Assembly: GCF_011397635.1 (NCBI RefSeq)
Contig: NC_064771.1
Span: 13,889,379-13,953,378, forward strand
DNA: 64,000 nucleotides
Direction of reading: 5' to 3'
Source of the DNA: Epinephelus fuscoguttatus
Lineage: Eukaryota; Chordata; Actinopteri; Perciformes; Serranidae
Shown: in pieces, positions 20,701 to 29,029 of the stretch
Layout: each line of letters opens with the position of its first letter
Position numbering within the stretch: the first letter of the stretch is position 1
Program-made: the position numbers and the translations under genes
Notes under the pieces: generated by a model
Told to the model about the DNA's origin: nothing
What the model saw: only the letters and a program-made list of their open reading frames with translations
The model's database searches: none

Positions 20701-23584
20701 ACGGTGAGCTCTGGCTGGGCAGGTCCACAGTCCTCACCTCTCCCCTCTTTCCAAGTCCCAGAAGAAAAGGACAGGCGGCTCCATGAGAAGGAGCAGCAGA
20801 TAGTGGAGTTGATGAGGAAGCTGGAGCAGGAGCAGAAGCTGGTGGAGGAGCTGAAGATGCAGCTGGAGGTGGAGAAGAGAGGCCAAGGGGGCTCCCCTGC
20901 CGAGTCTGCCATGAACCCTGTTCCTACCGTCCTGAACTCAAATGTAGTGAAAGTGGAGGGTGCAGTGCTGTCAAACTGTTCATCCACTGGTGCTACAATC
21001 CCCAACTCCATCCTGGGCTCCCAGACTCTCTCCACCCTGCCAACTGTGGTCAAGCTGGAGGATGTGACGGTTTCTTCTGGCAAGCCGCTCCAGCTCCAGA
21101 CCCAAACCCAGCTCATCACCCAGATCCAGTCCCAAGCCCAGCCCCAAATAACTAACAACCCACAGCTGCTCTCCCAGTCACAGAGAAGTCCCAAACTCCA
21201 GCCACAGTCCCAACCAGCAGCCCCCAGCCTGCAGCAGTTCTTCATCAGCCACCGTGGTGGAGTGTCCCAGGTGCTGGGTCAGCCTCAGACCTTGTTAACC
21301 ACGACCGGCCAGGCTGGAACTCAGATCCTCCTCCCAGTCTCACTGCCCAATAACGCTACTGCAATCCAGCTGCCAAGCACCACTGTCAGCCTGCAGGTAA
21401 GTCTGGAACAAAGTAGAGTGACATCATGTGTTGTGACGTCTGTTAGAGAACTGTTTACCTGCCTCAGGGGCTTACAAATGAGAAAACTATGTGTAGACTC
21501 ACAGTTGTGTTCTTAAACTCCTTCCTCTTGTCATAGCCTGTCCTTCAGGCCACAAACCTGGTGCAGGCCTCAGTTCCTCAGCTGAAAACCACTACGATGG
21601 AGACGGCACCCAGCCAGCACTTAACCAACCAGAACCCATTGCTGCAGGTCAGTCCCGCCATGTGGTTAGTCGCATTTCTGTGAGGACACTGTGCCGCAGT
21701 GACTTTTACTAAACCCTTCATTTTGCCTTGGCTGAAACAATAATACTTATGTGTCACTGTCACATGACAGTAATGTGCCCTGTAGTGGTGGTAATTTGAG
21801 AGGCACTGTTGGAGCTGACGTGAGCACGGCTGACGACGATCCAATATCATTCCTATTAAAGGAATGCTTCACCCACAAAATAATTATTTGTATATTAATT
21901 GCTCACCCTGAGTTTTATTGAATTCACTATGAAATGGTAAATTAAGTAAATTTACTGTACTTAAAAATAAAGTGGGGTTTTTTTGGTTTTTTTTGAAAGT
22001 CACTTGCAGTCCATTCTGAATGAACCCGCGACCAATTTTTGGACCGTGACCCACCAGCTGAGAACCGCTGCTTTAATCTATTTTTTACTAACTAATATAT
22101 TGTTGGACAGATGCCCCACTTGCTGTATCTTCAGTTCCTCCTTTAAAACGACTCTTAAGATTTGACTCTGTCTCAACAGACTCTGACTGTGTGCAATAAC
22201 ACTACTGGAGTGGAGAACCAGAACAGGCCTGAGATGAACACTCAGTGTTTCCTGAGACGCTCCCCAGATAACAGGGTCTCACCACGGGCTTCACCCAACC
22301 ACCACATCTCCAACGGACCCCTCAATAAGGTATTAGTGCTGAGTTATTAACATTTGGTTCAAGCTGTCCTAGTTGCTTCTGTTGACGGTTCTTAATCCTG
22401 CCTGACTGGATTTTCTCCGTCTCTGTCTTATTACTCCAGTCTCCCTCTCCTCAGCCCACCTTCATCCTTCAGCCCACCTCCATTGTTGCTCAGCCTCCCA
22501 AGACAAGAGAGCCTCCCCGCTACGAGGAGGCCATCAAACAGAGCCGCAACATGCACGTCAACAGTGTTTCACAGGTAAGACACACACACACACACACACA
22601 CCCAGCACCGCTGTATCCTTCAGAATACAAAACAGCACGAACACGTGAGAGACTATTTTCGGTGTTCCACCCTTGAGAAATTGTTTTGCTTTTGGCGAAC
22701 AGCCTCGAGTCTCTTAACCTCGTTGACTGTCTTCTCAGGTTCCCACGGCAACCAGCCAGCAGATGGATGACTTGTTCGACATTCTCATAGAGAGTGGAGG
22801 TAAGGAGGTGTACAAACCCACAGCATTCTGTTAGTATGAGTGAGTTAAAAACAATCTAGTCTCAGGCAGACCGCTGTGTAGGCTGCAGCGTTTTCAGTTT
22901 GGTGACAATACAGCTTATGTTACGTCACATCTTACAGTTGAACGTGCAATGTGTAGTGCAAATAAGGGGGTTTTTGTTGATCAGTGGTATGGAAAACATT
23001 ATTATAACAATTCCAAGACACCTTCATTGGTTGAACTTTCATAATAATCTATGTTTTTATCCCCTCCTCCAGAAATCACTCCCTTCATCCAGCAGGACTC
23101 TCCCGTGTCTCTCACTAAGACCATCCCGGTCACAGCAAACATCTCCACCCTGCCAGTCAACACCGCCCTCTCCAGGCCACCTCCACAGGTCCAGGTGGCT
23201 CCCCCGGCCACCCTGAGCCCGGCCGTCGGCCCCAGCCTGCCCAGCCTCTCCTCCCTCGCCACAGACAATCAGCTCGAGGCCTTCCTGGAGGGCACGCTGG
23301 CCGAAACAGCGCCAGCATCAGACCCACGCACACGGGGCCTGATGGAGGAGCTGCAGGCCCAGCTGATGGAGCAGCAGCCCTACTCACCCATGGACACATC
23401 TGAGCTGTCCTTCTGTGATTCTTCCTCACCTTCCTCCCTCAACATGGGCCTGTCTGACCCAGGCCTGGACAATATGGAGTGGCTGGACCTCACCATGCCG
23501 CCAGGTCCGGCTGGGGCGCTCACGCCACTGGGGATCCCGACGGACTTCCTGGATACACAGGACCTGCAGCTTCACTGGGATTGA
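8567..23584 (+). CDS. mrtfb: Myocardin-related transcription factor B (MRTF-B/MKL2), SRF co-activator, 15 coding exons
   Basis: Coding exons: 8567-8723, 16143-16208, 16402-16457, 16606-16681, 16913-17074, 17304-17485, 17654-17776, 18145-18392, 18905-19076, 20383-21396, 21537-21647, 22180-22329, 22440-22574, 22739-22799, 23073-23584. All junctions are GT-AG, all phases agree, and the product is 1074 residues, close to mammalian MRTF-B. Domain order: RPEL1 about 51-78, RPEL2 about 94-118, RPEL3 about 135-162, basic region about 284-302, glutamine-rich 325-345, SAP about 410-445, coiled coil about 541-581, PPxY 864-867, acidic C-terminal activation domain. In this family the RPEL motifs bind G-actin and hold the protein in the cytoplasm; Rho-driven actin polymerisation releases it to the nucleus to co-activate SRF. 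MRTF-B rather than MRTF-A is supported by ILPVDSSVK, HYNYQTILPAP, ELKLRGLPVSGTK and the DNMEWLD C-terminal motif. The start is the first ATG in exon 8479-8723, followed at once by a second in-frame ATG. Alternative upstream first exons cannot be excluded. Confidence 0.95.
9040..10178. mobile_element. Dispersed fish repeat of the 'acttaagtaaaagta' type (MITE-like), probably disrupted
   Basis: The left end (tagattctgtacttcagtag ... ttacttaagtaaaagtattt, about 9042-9111) and the right end (tttgtacttaagtacagtacttgagtaaag ... attccaccactgg, about 10126-10178) match the two ends of a repeat common in fish introns. The DNA between is unrelated AT-rich sequence, which suggests a later insertion. There is no coding capacity. 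Recognition is from the end motifs only. Confidence 0.45.
11791..12778. repeat. Inverted pair of a MITE-like fish repeat (ends TTTAAGGAA ... TTCCTTTAA)
   Basis: The first ~210 bases (from 11791: gcattttgggaatatgctt, then gctttcttgctgag, agtaacaaaatccacc, taccagcacct) reappear as a diverged reverse complement in 12540-12778, which ends in aatgtcaaactattccttt. The outer ends therefore form long inverted repeats around a ~530-bp unrelated centre. No transposase frame is present. The structure fits a non-autonomous DNA transposon or two opposed copies. Confidence 0.6.
16143..16208 (+). CDS. mrtfb: mrtfb coding exon 2 (RPEL1)
   Basis: It encodes VLQLRLQQRRTREQLVDQGIMP, completing RPEL1 with the end of exon 1. 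The acceptor is the end of a long T-rich tract (ctttttcag|tcctg) and the donor is CCAC|GTGAGT. RPEL1 has the degenerate form usual for the first MRTF repeat: RTREQLVDQGIMP keeps the ...L...GI.P end. Confidence 0.93.
16402..16457 (+). CDS. mrtfb: mrtfb coding exon 3 (RPEL1-RPEL2 spacer)
   Basis: A 56-bp exon encoding LKSPAAFHGQIRSLERAR, the conserved linker between the first two actin-binding repeats. Flanked by gttgcag and GTAAGA; phase 1 in, phase 0 out. Confidence 0.93.
16606..16681 (+). CDS. mrtfb: mrtfb coding exon 4 (RPEL2)
   Basis: It encodes the second RPEL motif with the consensus core KIRSRPERAELVRMHIL. The acceptor is ctctcttcag and the donor GTACTG (phase 1). Confidence 0.94.
16831..16899. 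mobile_element. SINE/repeat tail fragment ending 13 bases before an mrtfb acceptor
   Basis: The stretch 'caatcaattaatcaaacttt', then atttatatagtgcctttcat, then caaagcgcttt is the end motif of a very common fish retroposed repeat. Only ~70 bp remain. The exon-5 acceptor AG is at 16911-16912, so the end of the fragment abuts the polypyrimidine tract of that splice site. Confidence 0.6.
16913..17074 (+). CDS. mrtfb: mrtfb coding exon 5 (RPEL3)
   Basis: It encodes the third RPEL motif (EKIAQRPGPMELVEKNILP) preceded by the basic helix MKLKRARLADNLN. Acceptor ttcttcag, donor ATCG|GTGAGA (phase 1). Confidence 0.95.
17304..17485 (+). CDS. mrtfb: mrtfb coding exon 6 (acidic/serine-rich linker)
   Basis: It begins VGQVNYPKVLDEDSSDALSP and continues as a Ser/Pro-rich linker (EQPASQESQ, then a proline-rich tail). 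This block is shared by MRTF-A and MRTF-B just after RPEL3. Acceptor tgtcttag, donor CTGCAG|GTCAGA. Confidence 0.92.
17654..17776 (+). CDS. mrtfb: mrtfb coding exon 7 (proline-rich linker)
   Basis: A 41-codon, in-phase exon ending PSKPGPTLVK, matching the segment that precedes the basic region in MRTF-B. An exact multiple of three, so it could be skipped without a frameshift. Confidence 0.9.
18145..18392 (+). CDS. mrtfb: mrtfb coding exon 8 (basic region and glutamine-rich region)
   Basis: It encodes the lysine-rich block (EKSRSKKGKEPKSRVKKLKY), the YHQYVPPDQK motif and the glutamine-rich stretch YARLLQQQQLFLQLQILSQ. In this family the basic region contributes to nuclear import and SRF contact, and the Q-rich region also takes part in SRF binding. 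Acceptor cacaacag, donor CTCAA|GTACGT (phase 2). Confidence 0.94.
18905..19076 (+). CDS. mrtfb: mrtfb coding exon 9 (linker before SAP)
   Basis: It encodes a Ser/Pro-rich linker ending RKPGVLPANLEEMK, the conserved lead-in to the SAP domain. The exon ends in phase 0 at ATGAAG|GTATTT. Confidence 0.92.
19077..20382 (+). other. mrtfb intron with a repeat fragment
   Basis: This 1.3-kb intron carries, at about 19960-20110, a diverged copy of the internal part of the repeat listed at 11791-12778 (shared pattern ttatgtgcaggact ... cagtgacttcct). No exon was seen. It splits the SAP domain lead-in from the domain body. Confidence 0.6.
20383..21396 (+). CDS. mrtfb: mrtfb coding exon 10 (SAP domain, coiled coil, Q-rich segment)
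   Basis: The largest exon (338 codons). It opens with the SAP domain (VAELKLELKLRGLPVSGTK, then DLIERLKPFQ), a helix-turn-helix DNA-binding fold. Residues about 541-581 form the leucine-zipper coiled coil (EKEQQIVELMRKLEQEQKLV, then EELKMQLEVEKRGQ) used for MRTF/myocardin dimerisation. A second glutamine-rich tract lies at about 20-22% of exon length from the 3' end (TQTQLITQIQSQAQPQ). A sumoylation-type VKxE motif (VVKVEGA, VVKLEDV) occurs twice, similar to the VKxE motifs of mammalian MRTFs. Confidence 0.95.
21537..21647 (+). CDS. mrtfb: mrtfb coding exon 11
   Basis: A 37-codon symmetric exon (phase 0-0) of low-complexity Ser/Thr/Gln sequence between the coiled coil and the activation domain. 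Acceptor gtcatag, donor CTGCAG|GTCAGT. Identification rests on splice sites, phase and position; the sequence is weakly conserved in the family. Confidence 0.8.
21860..22090. mobile_element. Repeat fragments in mrtfb intron 11
   Basis: 'attaaaggaatgcttcaccc' with following 'aattgctcaccctgagtttt' and 'gaccgtgacccaccagctga' are motifs of dispersed fish repeats. The fragments are short and non-coding and are bounded approximately. Confidence 0.4.
22180..22329 (+). CDS. mrtfb: mrtfb coding exon 12
   Basis: A 50-codon symmetric exon. The NGPLNK ending parallels the 'QNGPNTPNK' segment of mammalian MRTF-B just before the PPxY motif. Acceptor tctcaacag, donor AATAAG|GTATTA. Confidence 0.82.
22440..22574 (+). 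CDS. mrtfb: mrtfb coding exon 13 (PPxY motif)
   Basis: It encodes KTREPPRYEEAIKQ, the conserved PPxYEEA motif of the MRTF C-terminal half. Acceptor ttactccag, donor TCACAG|GTAAGA. The intron begins with a CA microsatellite (22580-22601) only five bases after the GT. Confidence 0.92.
22580..22601 (+). repeat. (CA)n microsatellite directly behind an mrtfb donor site
   Basis: About 11 CA units immediately after the GTAAGA of exon 13. Likely polymorphic. Confidence 0.9.
22739..22799 (+). CDS. mrtfb: mrtfb coding exon 14 (QQMDDLFDILI motif)
   Basis: It encodes TSQQMDDLFDILIESG, an acidic/hydrophobic motif invariant in MRTF-A and MRTF-B activation domains. Acceptor cttctcag, donor GGAG|GTAAGG (phase 1). 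Confidence 0.94.
23073..23584 (+). CDS. mrtfb: mrtfb last coding exon (C-terminal activation domain)
   Basis: It encodes EITPFIQQDSP, the SRPPPQVQVAPP segment, SPMDTSEL, DNMEWLDLTMP and the terminal FLDTQDLQLHWD before TGA at 23582-23584. All are hallmark segments of the MRTF-B activation domain. The exon is noticeably GC-richer than the surrounding introns and UTR. Confidence 0.95.
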
Positions 23585-26500
23585 CGGACGGATGGGTGGA
23601 TGACAGAAAAAGAAAGCGTGGGGAGGTGGCAGAGCAGATGAGCCAGGAGTGGATGGATGAAAAGAAGAAGACTGACCACCACAGAGAGGTTGAGTTTAAA
23701 ATATGAATGAGCACCATACCACTCTTACAGTACATCCATACCATCTGTAATATTCCCACTATTCTACAGTAAGAGATGCTGTACAGGCAGTGCACTGATT
23801 CAAGTTGAACTACAAGCAGGAGTTTGCACAGCTTTAAAAAGGCTGGCTGATCAGCCACAAAAACGTCATCACTAAGGTGATCGTGGTCACCCGTCGCATT
23901 AGTGATAAGGGATTTTAAACAGAATTTTACAGTGTCTGATGTCACGATTTTTAATGAACAAAGACGAGGAGACAGAGCCAAATGAATTCTGGTAGCATGG
24001 ACTGTTTGTAAATACTCTTTAAACCACACTAAAACAGCGTCTCAGACAGCGTCTACACAGTATTGACGGTTGATATCACCCGTTTATTCCTACTGGAGGT
24101 TTGGCTGGTCGGCTTTCAGTGTGAACACTGCGCCTCAACAAAACATTTAAGAGAAGGCCTTTGTTCCGCCGAAGCATACTGTGCCATAGGAGGTTATAAA
24201 AGCTGGTTGTTAGAGCACAATAAACATGTCGCTCTAAATGACAGGTCGCTTACTACAGATGAAATCTAGCCGTAATAAAGAAATGAAAGGAGCTCTTAAT
24301 AAAAATCCACACAATGCTAGTGCGTCATGTCAGTGCAGCCTCCGCTACTGACCACTCCACCTGGAAAAGCTTAGAACAAACCAGTCTGAGTCTGACGTGC
24401 TGGACAGTTGTATCTGTTTGTCCCCTATATAATTGAAGCCAGACGCACTCAGTCAGTCACTGAGCTAAAGGGATTCCTAACTGAGAGCCTCACACCGGTC
24501 CAGTCAACCACATACTGTACATTACGCATTTGCTGACTAATCTGATACGTCCTATCAGATGTGACTGTTTCTCTCTGATCTAACACGACCCCCGCGGTCA
24601 AGCTGACGAACCAATGACTCTAAAGAACAAAGACTCCAGTCGAACAACGACCTGCGTGAGAGCTATGCACATAAGAGGCGGAGAGATCCGACGCTGCGCC
24701 TCCTTCACCTCAGAACAAAGGAAATGTGAACTTTGCATATCCAAGGTGATTGTCAACGGGAAGTGATCGATATGATTGGGATCATGTGGCCAATCGCTCC
24801 AGAGATACTGCAGTTGTTGTCCAAGTATCTTGTTTTGAATGTAACTTTGAAAAATGGGACTTCACTCACAAAGTTGGCAGCTTTTTTTTTTTTCTTCTTC
24901 TGATCGTAAACTGAGATCAAACAGTGGAAAGGGAACAAACATCAGTTTATGAGACGTGCAGATGCACAGTAGAAGAGGTGTGAGCTGCACGTCCTATCAA
25001 GGAATTAAGATGTCTGAGCTTTATATTTAGCTGTCCTAGAGTATCCCTGCACTTTGTCTACGTGTGTTTGTGTGTCTATATGTGTGTGTCAAGGTGGGAA
25101 ATTACTGCAACACTAGCCAGTAAACATGGAAGTTGCCTGTAGCTGATGAATTCTTCTTTCACAGCCTGTTTATCAAGTGACCAACCATCATTTGGAGGAA
25201 TCAGAATATTCTAAAGTAATATTTGGCTGGTTAAAGAGTCTAACTCAGCTACTGCAGACAAAGTTAGTTTCCTCACCAAGTGTGTGTGTGTGTGTGTGAG
25301 AGGGAGAAGCAAGAAAGTATGTGTGTCTGTCTGGATTTGTCTTCCCGTCTTCTGCATGTCCACCTGTGTCTCTGTGTGCATGATTGTTTAATCTCTGGGC
25401 GGCTTCGAGCTCCTTCTCAGCCGTCGCCCCCAAGTTGTCTGAAGAAATTTGCAAATATCTATGAAATCAAATCATTCGCTATCCAGTCAACATATTCCGA
25501 ACTCTTCAAAAGGCTTCTGATGACTGTTTACTGTTTTTATCCGTGTCGTTCAGTTGGTGTCCTACAGTCAAATAAACGCACAGACACCTTCGAGGTGTGA
25601 TCCGCAGTGAAGAGGGCTTAGCTACTTTTTAAAGCCTCACAAAATCTAGATGTTTATTTTTACCGGATTGCATCAAATCCCCCGCGCTGTTTCTTTGAAA
25701 TCTAAATATTGGGTAACTGATTTAGCGTCACCTTTTGGGATATTTTTTTGGGGTTGATGCAGTCTTACTGTACGGCACTTTGAAATAAGATTGCTTTTTT
25801 TAAACCATCTTTTTTTAGTTACTTTACATTCACAGTTCATTTTAACCACTTAAATCTGTCATTACGTCCATGGGCTTTAGAGGGCACTGCCTCTCTTCTG
25901 TTGGGGCTCATTTCCACTTCCAACTGTGGGCACTTCAGGGTCATTTCCAGCAGGAAACACATTTTAATTTTCAATTTTTCTTGCTTTTTAAATCTGTATT
26001 TTCTGCCTGTGTGATGCTGATTTGCTGTTCACCAGCAATAATTTGGTGGCCTGAACAAACTGACTGAGAGCCCTTTACGTCAACACTGTCTTGTCAGAGT
26101 GGTGCTCTTACTGCTGCAGTTACACATTGTATCATCAGATCAGGCCAAATCCTAACCATCTGAACACCTGAAAGAGTCTAGCCAAATACTGCACAAACCT
26201 GCCCCTGGGCTTTGTCGTATTTCAGTTACTTTCCTACAAACTTGTGTTAAACCACCTGTTCAGAGATGACCTCATCGTCTTGGTCCCTTGTGATACCTGC
26301 TTGCAGGTGTAGTTGTATTTCCTCTTTTTACCGCATTGCTGGGAGTGTTAGATCTTACATAGGATGAAGAGTAAGAATCACTAGCTGATTCATGTGTATC
26401 CTAGAAGACATGACAAGTTGATGGTGTTTTTATTTCCTTCAGTGTGTCAGCTTTAAGGCTGTCACATTTGATATTTTGTTGCCAAATAGGCAGTGGAACA

Positions 26501-27400
26501 TATTCTCACATTTTGTTAATTTTCTCACGTTTTTTTGTATTTATCACTTCTTTTCTTTTTTTAGGGTGAAGATGAAAAGAAAAAAAAACATTTAATCTTG
26601 TTTTATGTAAAATCTGTAAAAGAGGATTTCATGTGTATATTTTCGGTTTGCAGAGTTGTTTTTTCCATTTTATTTTTCATATCAGACATACACAAACCTC
26701 TTGGCTTCACGTGTATGTGATTTACGCTCAATGTGACACCACTCAGCGTTGGCAGTCGCAGTTGCTGACTGGCCAGACAGGGACAGCTAAAAGCAATAAA
26801 GGCTGCTCTCCCTTGATATACTGTACTGTATGTCAGATCCTGCCTTGATTTTATTAATGTAAGAACCTTTACTACAGAGTAATACAGTTTATAAGTTCAA
26901 AGGCACTTAATATCTGAGTGGTTTGTTTGAATAACCCTCTTAATGTAGAGATATGTGGAGGCACCATCAGTCTGAAGAACCCCTAAAGGTTCCTGTCAGC
27001 TTCTTTACTTCCATAGTTGGGGTTAACAGGTGTATCGACTTCTGCTTGTCCTCATTCACCCGCACATTTATCATCATGTTAGCATTGTACATTATTGCGA
27101 TGGAGAAGCTGAACTTAAGAAAGACAAGACAAGACATTTCATTCAAATCAGTGTATTTTGGGGACATTTACATCCGTCATCGTAGCCGAGTGTCCTCTCT
27201 GTCTCCACCACCCATGCCATGCCTCTTGTTGTTTGTATGCCATATGTTTTGCACATTGTGTACATATTTATATAGATGTAATGCATATTTTTCTACATGT
27301 GTAACATCCATGGGTTCTCTATTTTGTAAATACTCAAAAAGATGTATATAAGTACTGTATGCCTTTATGTGTCAATAAAATTTGGTGTACTGTGAACGCC
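23585..27400 (+). other. mrtfb: mrtfb 3' untranslated region
   Basis: From the stop codon to just past the AATAAA at 27374-27379 there is 3.8 kb of AT-rich DNA without introns or a credible ORF. It contains a GT repeat (25281-25298), several U-rich runs and four Pumilio-type UGUANAUA sites: one at 24007-24014 and three clustered at 27259-27266, 27325-27332 and 27343-27350. A long 3' UTR is usual for MRTF-B. Earlier AATAAA sequences (for example 25569-25574) could give shorter isoforms. Confidence 0.7.
27374..27379 (+). promoter_or_regulatory. mrtfb: Canonical poly(A) signal of mrtfb
   Basis: AATAAA followed within ~25 bases by a GT-rich element (tttggtgtactgtgaacg). It is the last canonical signal before the dispersed repeat at 27438. 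Confidence 0.75.
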
Positions 27401-27437
27401 TCTGCAGATGTTGATTACAGAATAAAGTACATTTTTA

Positions 27438-27533
27438 TGTCTCCACGCCAGCAATAGACGCTGCTGGAGGCATTGTGTTTTGGGTCGTCCATCTGTCCAT
27501 CCGCCCCATTCTTGTGAATGGGATATTTGTGAA

Positions 27534-27564
<31 letters not shown>

Positions 27565-28135
27565 CAAATTTGGCACAAACATTTGCTTAGAGTGAAGGAT
27601 AATTTCATTAACATTTGGTGTTCGAAGGTCACTGTGACCTTGCCACTGTCTCGTTTTGTAAATGCGATTTCTCAAGAAGGACTTGAAGAAATTTCCTCAA
27701 ATATGGCACAAACGTCCACTTTAAGTCAGGATTAACTAAGTAGAATTTGGTGTTCAAAGGTCACTGTGACTTTATGTCTGTCTTATTTTGAGAATAAGAT
27801 ATCTCAAGAAGGCCTTGAAGAAATTTCCTCAAATAAGACACAAACGTCCACTTGGATTCAAGACTGAACTGATTTGAATTTAGTGGTCAAACGTCACTGT
27901 GACCTCACTGTTTTTGGCCATAACTCAAGAGCTCATCTGCTAATTATGACAAAATGTCACACAAAAATCTAACAGGTTGTAATGATGAAGTGATGTCATT
28001 TTATAGCCAAAAGGTCAATTTCACTGTGACATCACAATGTTTTGCAAAAACATTTTTATATGTCTCCGAAGAATGGGAGACATTTGGTCAGATACTGAAT
28101 TGGTGAAACTAATCTTGGGTGTCCACCTTTAAACT
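27438..28135. repeat. Dispersed fish repeat with internal ~100-bp tandem units
   Basis: It starts with ccacgccagcaatagacgct and repeats a unit containing 'aagaaggacttgaagaaatt', 'tggcacaaacgtccact' and 'ttcaaaggtcactgtgac' about three times (near 27675, 27800 and 27890). A 24-base poly-T run sits near 27541-27564. This family is scattered through percomorph genomes. It lies between the convergent 3' ends of mrtfb and the LITAF-domain gene. Confidence 0.7.
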
Positions 28136-28434
28136 GTGCTGACCGTATAGATCTTCTGTGCTGCCACATCCAAGCATTCATGTTTTCACACACCTGACTG
28201 GTTCACGGAGGCATAAAACCTGAGAGGCTGTAATTCGAGTTTTATATAATGTCACAAACAACATATGAAACAACTGGCAGGAGCACAGAAACAGAAGAAT
28301 TGAGTAAGCACTACATTTGAAGTGTGTTGCAGCTTACAGTGTATCAAAACAGTTCTTTGTTGCGTTATAGGCCATGTTTGCATATCAACAGCGATTTGTT
28401 TCCACTTTCCTCTCAGATAACATATTCCCAGAGT

Positions 28435-28440
28435 TTTATT
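28435..28440 (-). promoter_or_regulatory. Candidate poly(A) signal of the LITAF-domain gene
   Basis: TTTATT on the plus strand is AATAAA on the minus strand, about 480 bases after the stop codon at 28921. It would give a 3' UTR of ~0.5 kb ending short of the convergent mrtfb end. No competing signal is closer. Confidence 0.5.
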
Positions 28441-28920
28441 TCAATATACTTGACCAAGGAAACCAGACACAAAGTTCAGTAGACTGTTGACAAAGCATGA
28501 TACTGTGTTATAATAAACAGGACTTGATCATTTTAAATGGAGGGATTAGTTTGGAGTAATTTGTATCTGAAACATTGACTACTGGAGATATTAATAAAGT
28601 GAGGAGTGTTTTGAATGGCAGTGTTTGCATTTGCGAACTCAGCTCAAATCCATGTTATGCAGATATTCTGGTAGGTAAAGTTTCACAGTGTGCAAGTCAA
28701 ACATGCATTAAGAACAGTAGGTTTTCCTCAAGTTATCTGAGCCTTTGTGCCATTTGCACTGACAGCGTAGTCGACTCCAGGCACATTGCTGAGATCAGTT
28801 GTGGAGTCAAACAACTGAGTCCCAGACAGCTCCATGACCACAGGAGTTGGTCACTAAAGCACATAGGCCGTGGATCGTACTGTACAAAGCACAGTAGCTG
28901 TTTAAATAGCAGCCTTTAAG

Positions 28921-29029
28921 TCAAAACGGCTGTTGGATGTGAATGTTTTCCTGGCACCGGGGACACTGGTGGTGGACGTTCTTTGTACGCCTCATAAAGA
29001 AAGGGATTAAACAGCAGCCTGCAACACAC
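28921..29029 (-). CDS. LITAF-domain gene, last coding exon
   Basis: Read on the minus strand from 29029 after the acceptor ttcacag. It encodes CVAGCCLIPFFMRR, then VHHQCPRCQ, ending IQQPF and TGA at 28923-28921. The H.CPxC zinc half-site is the diagnostic second half of the LITAF domain. Confidence 0.85.

Noticed and set aside
20244-21245. A 333-codon minus-strand open frame
   Set aside because: It is the antisense shadow of the large mrtfb exon 10; composition (Ser/Trp/Cys-rich) and lack of domains argue against a gene.
8567-23584. Assignment as mrtfa (MKL1)
   Set aside because: One segment (VGQVNYPKV) is MRTF-A-like, but the SAP, coiled-coil, Q-rich and C-terminal motifs are MRTF-B-like.
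23520-24029. A 169-codon minus-strand frame over the mrtfb stop and 3' UTR
   Set aside because: Antisense to coding sequence and UTR, with no recognised motif and no splice support.
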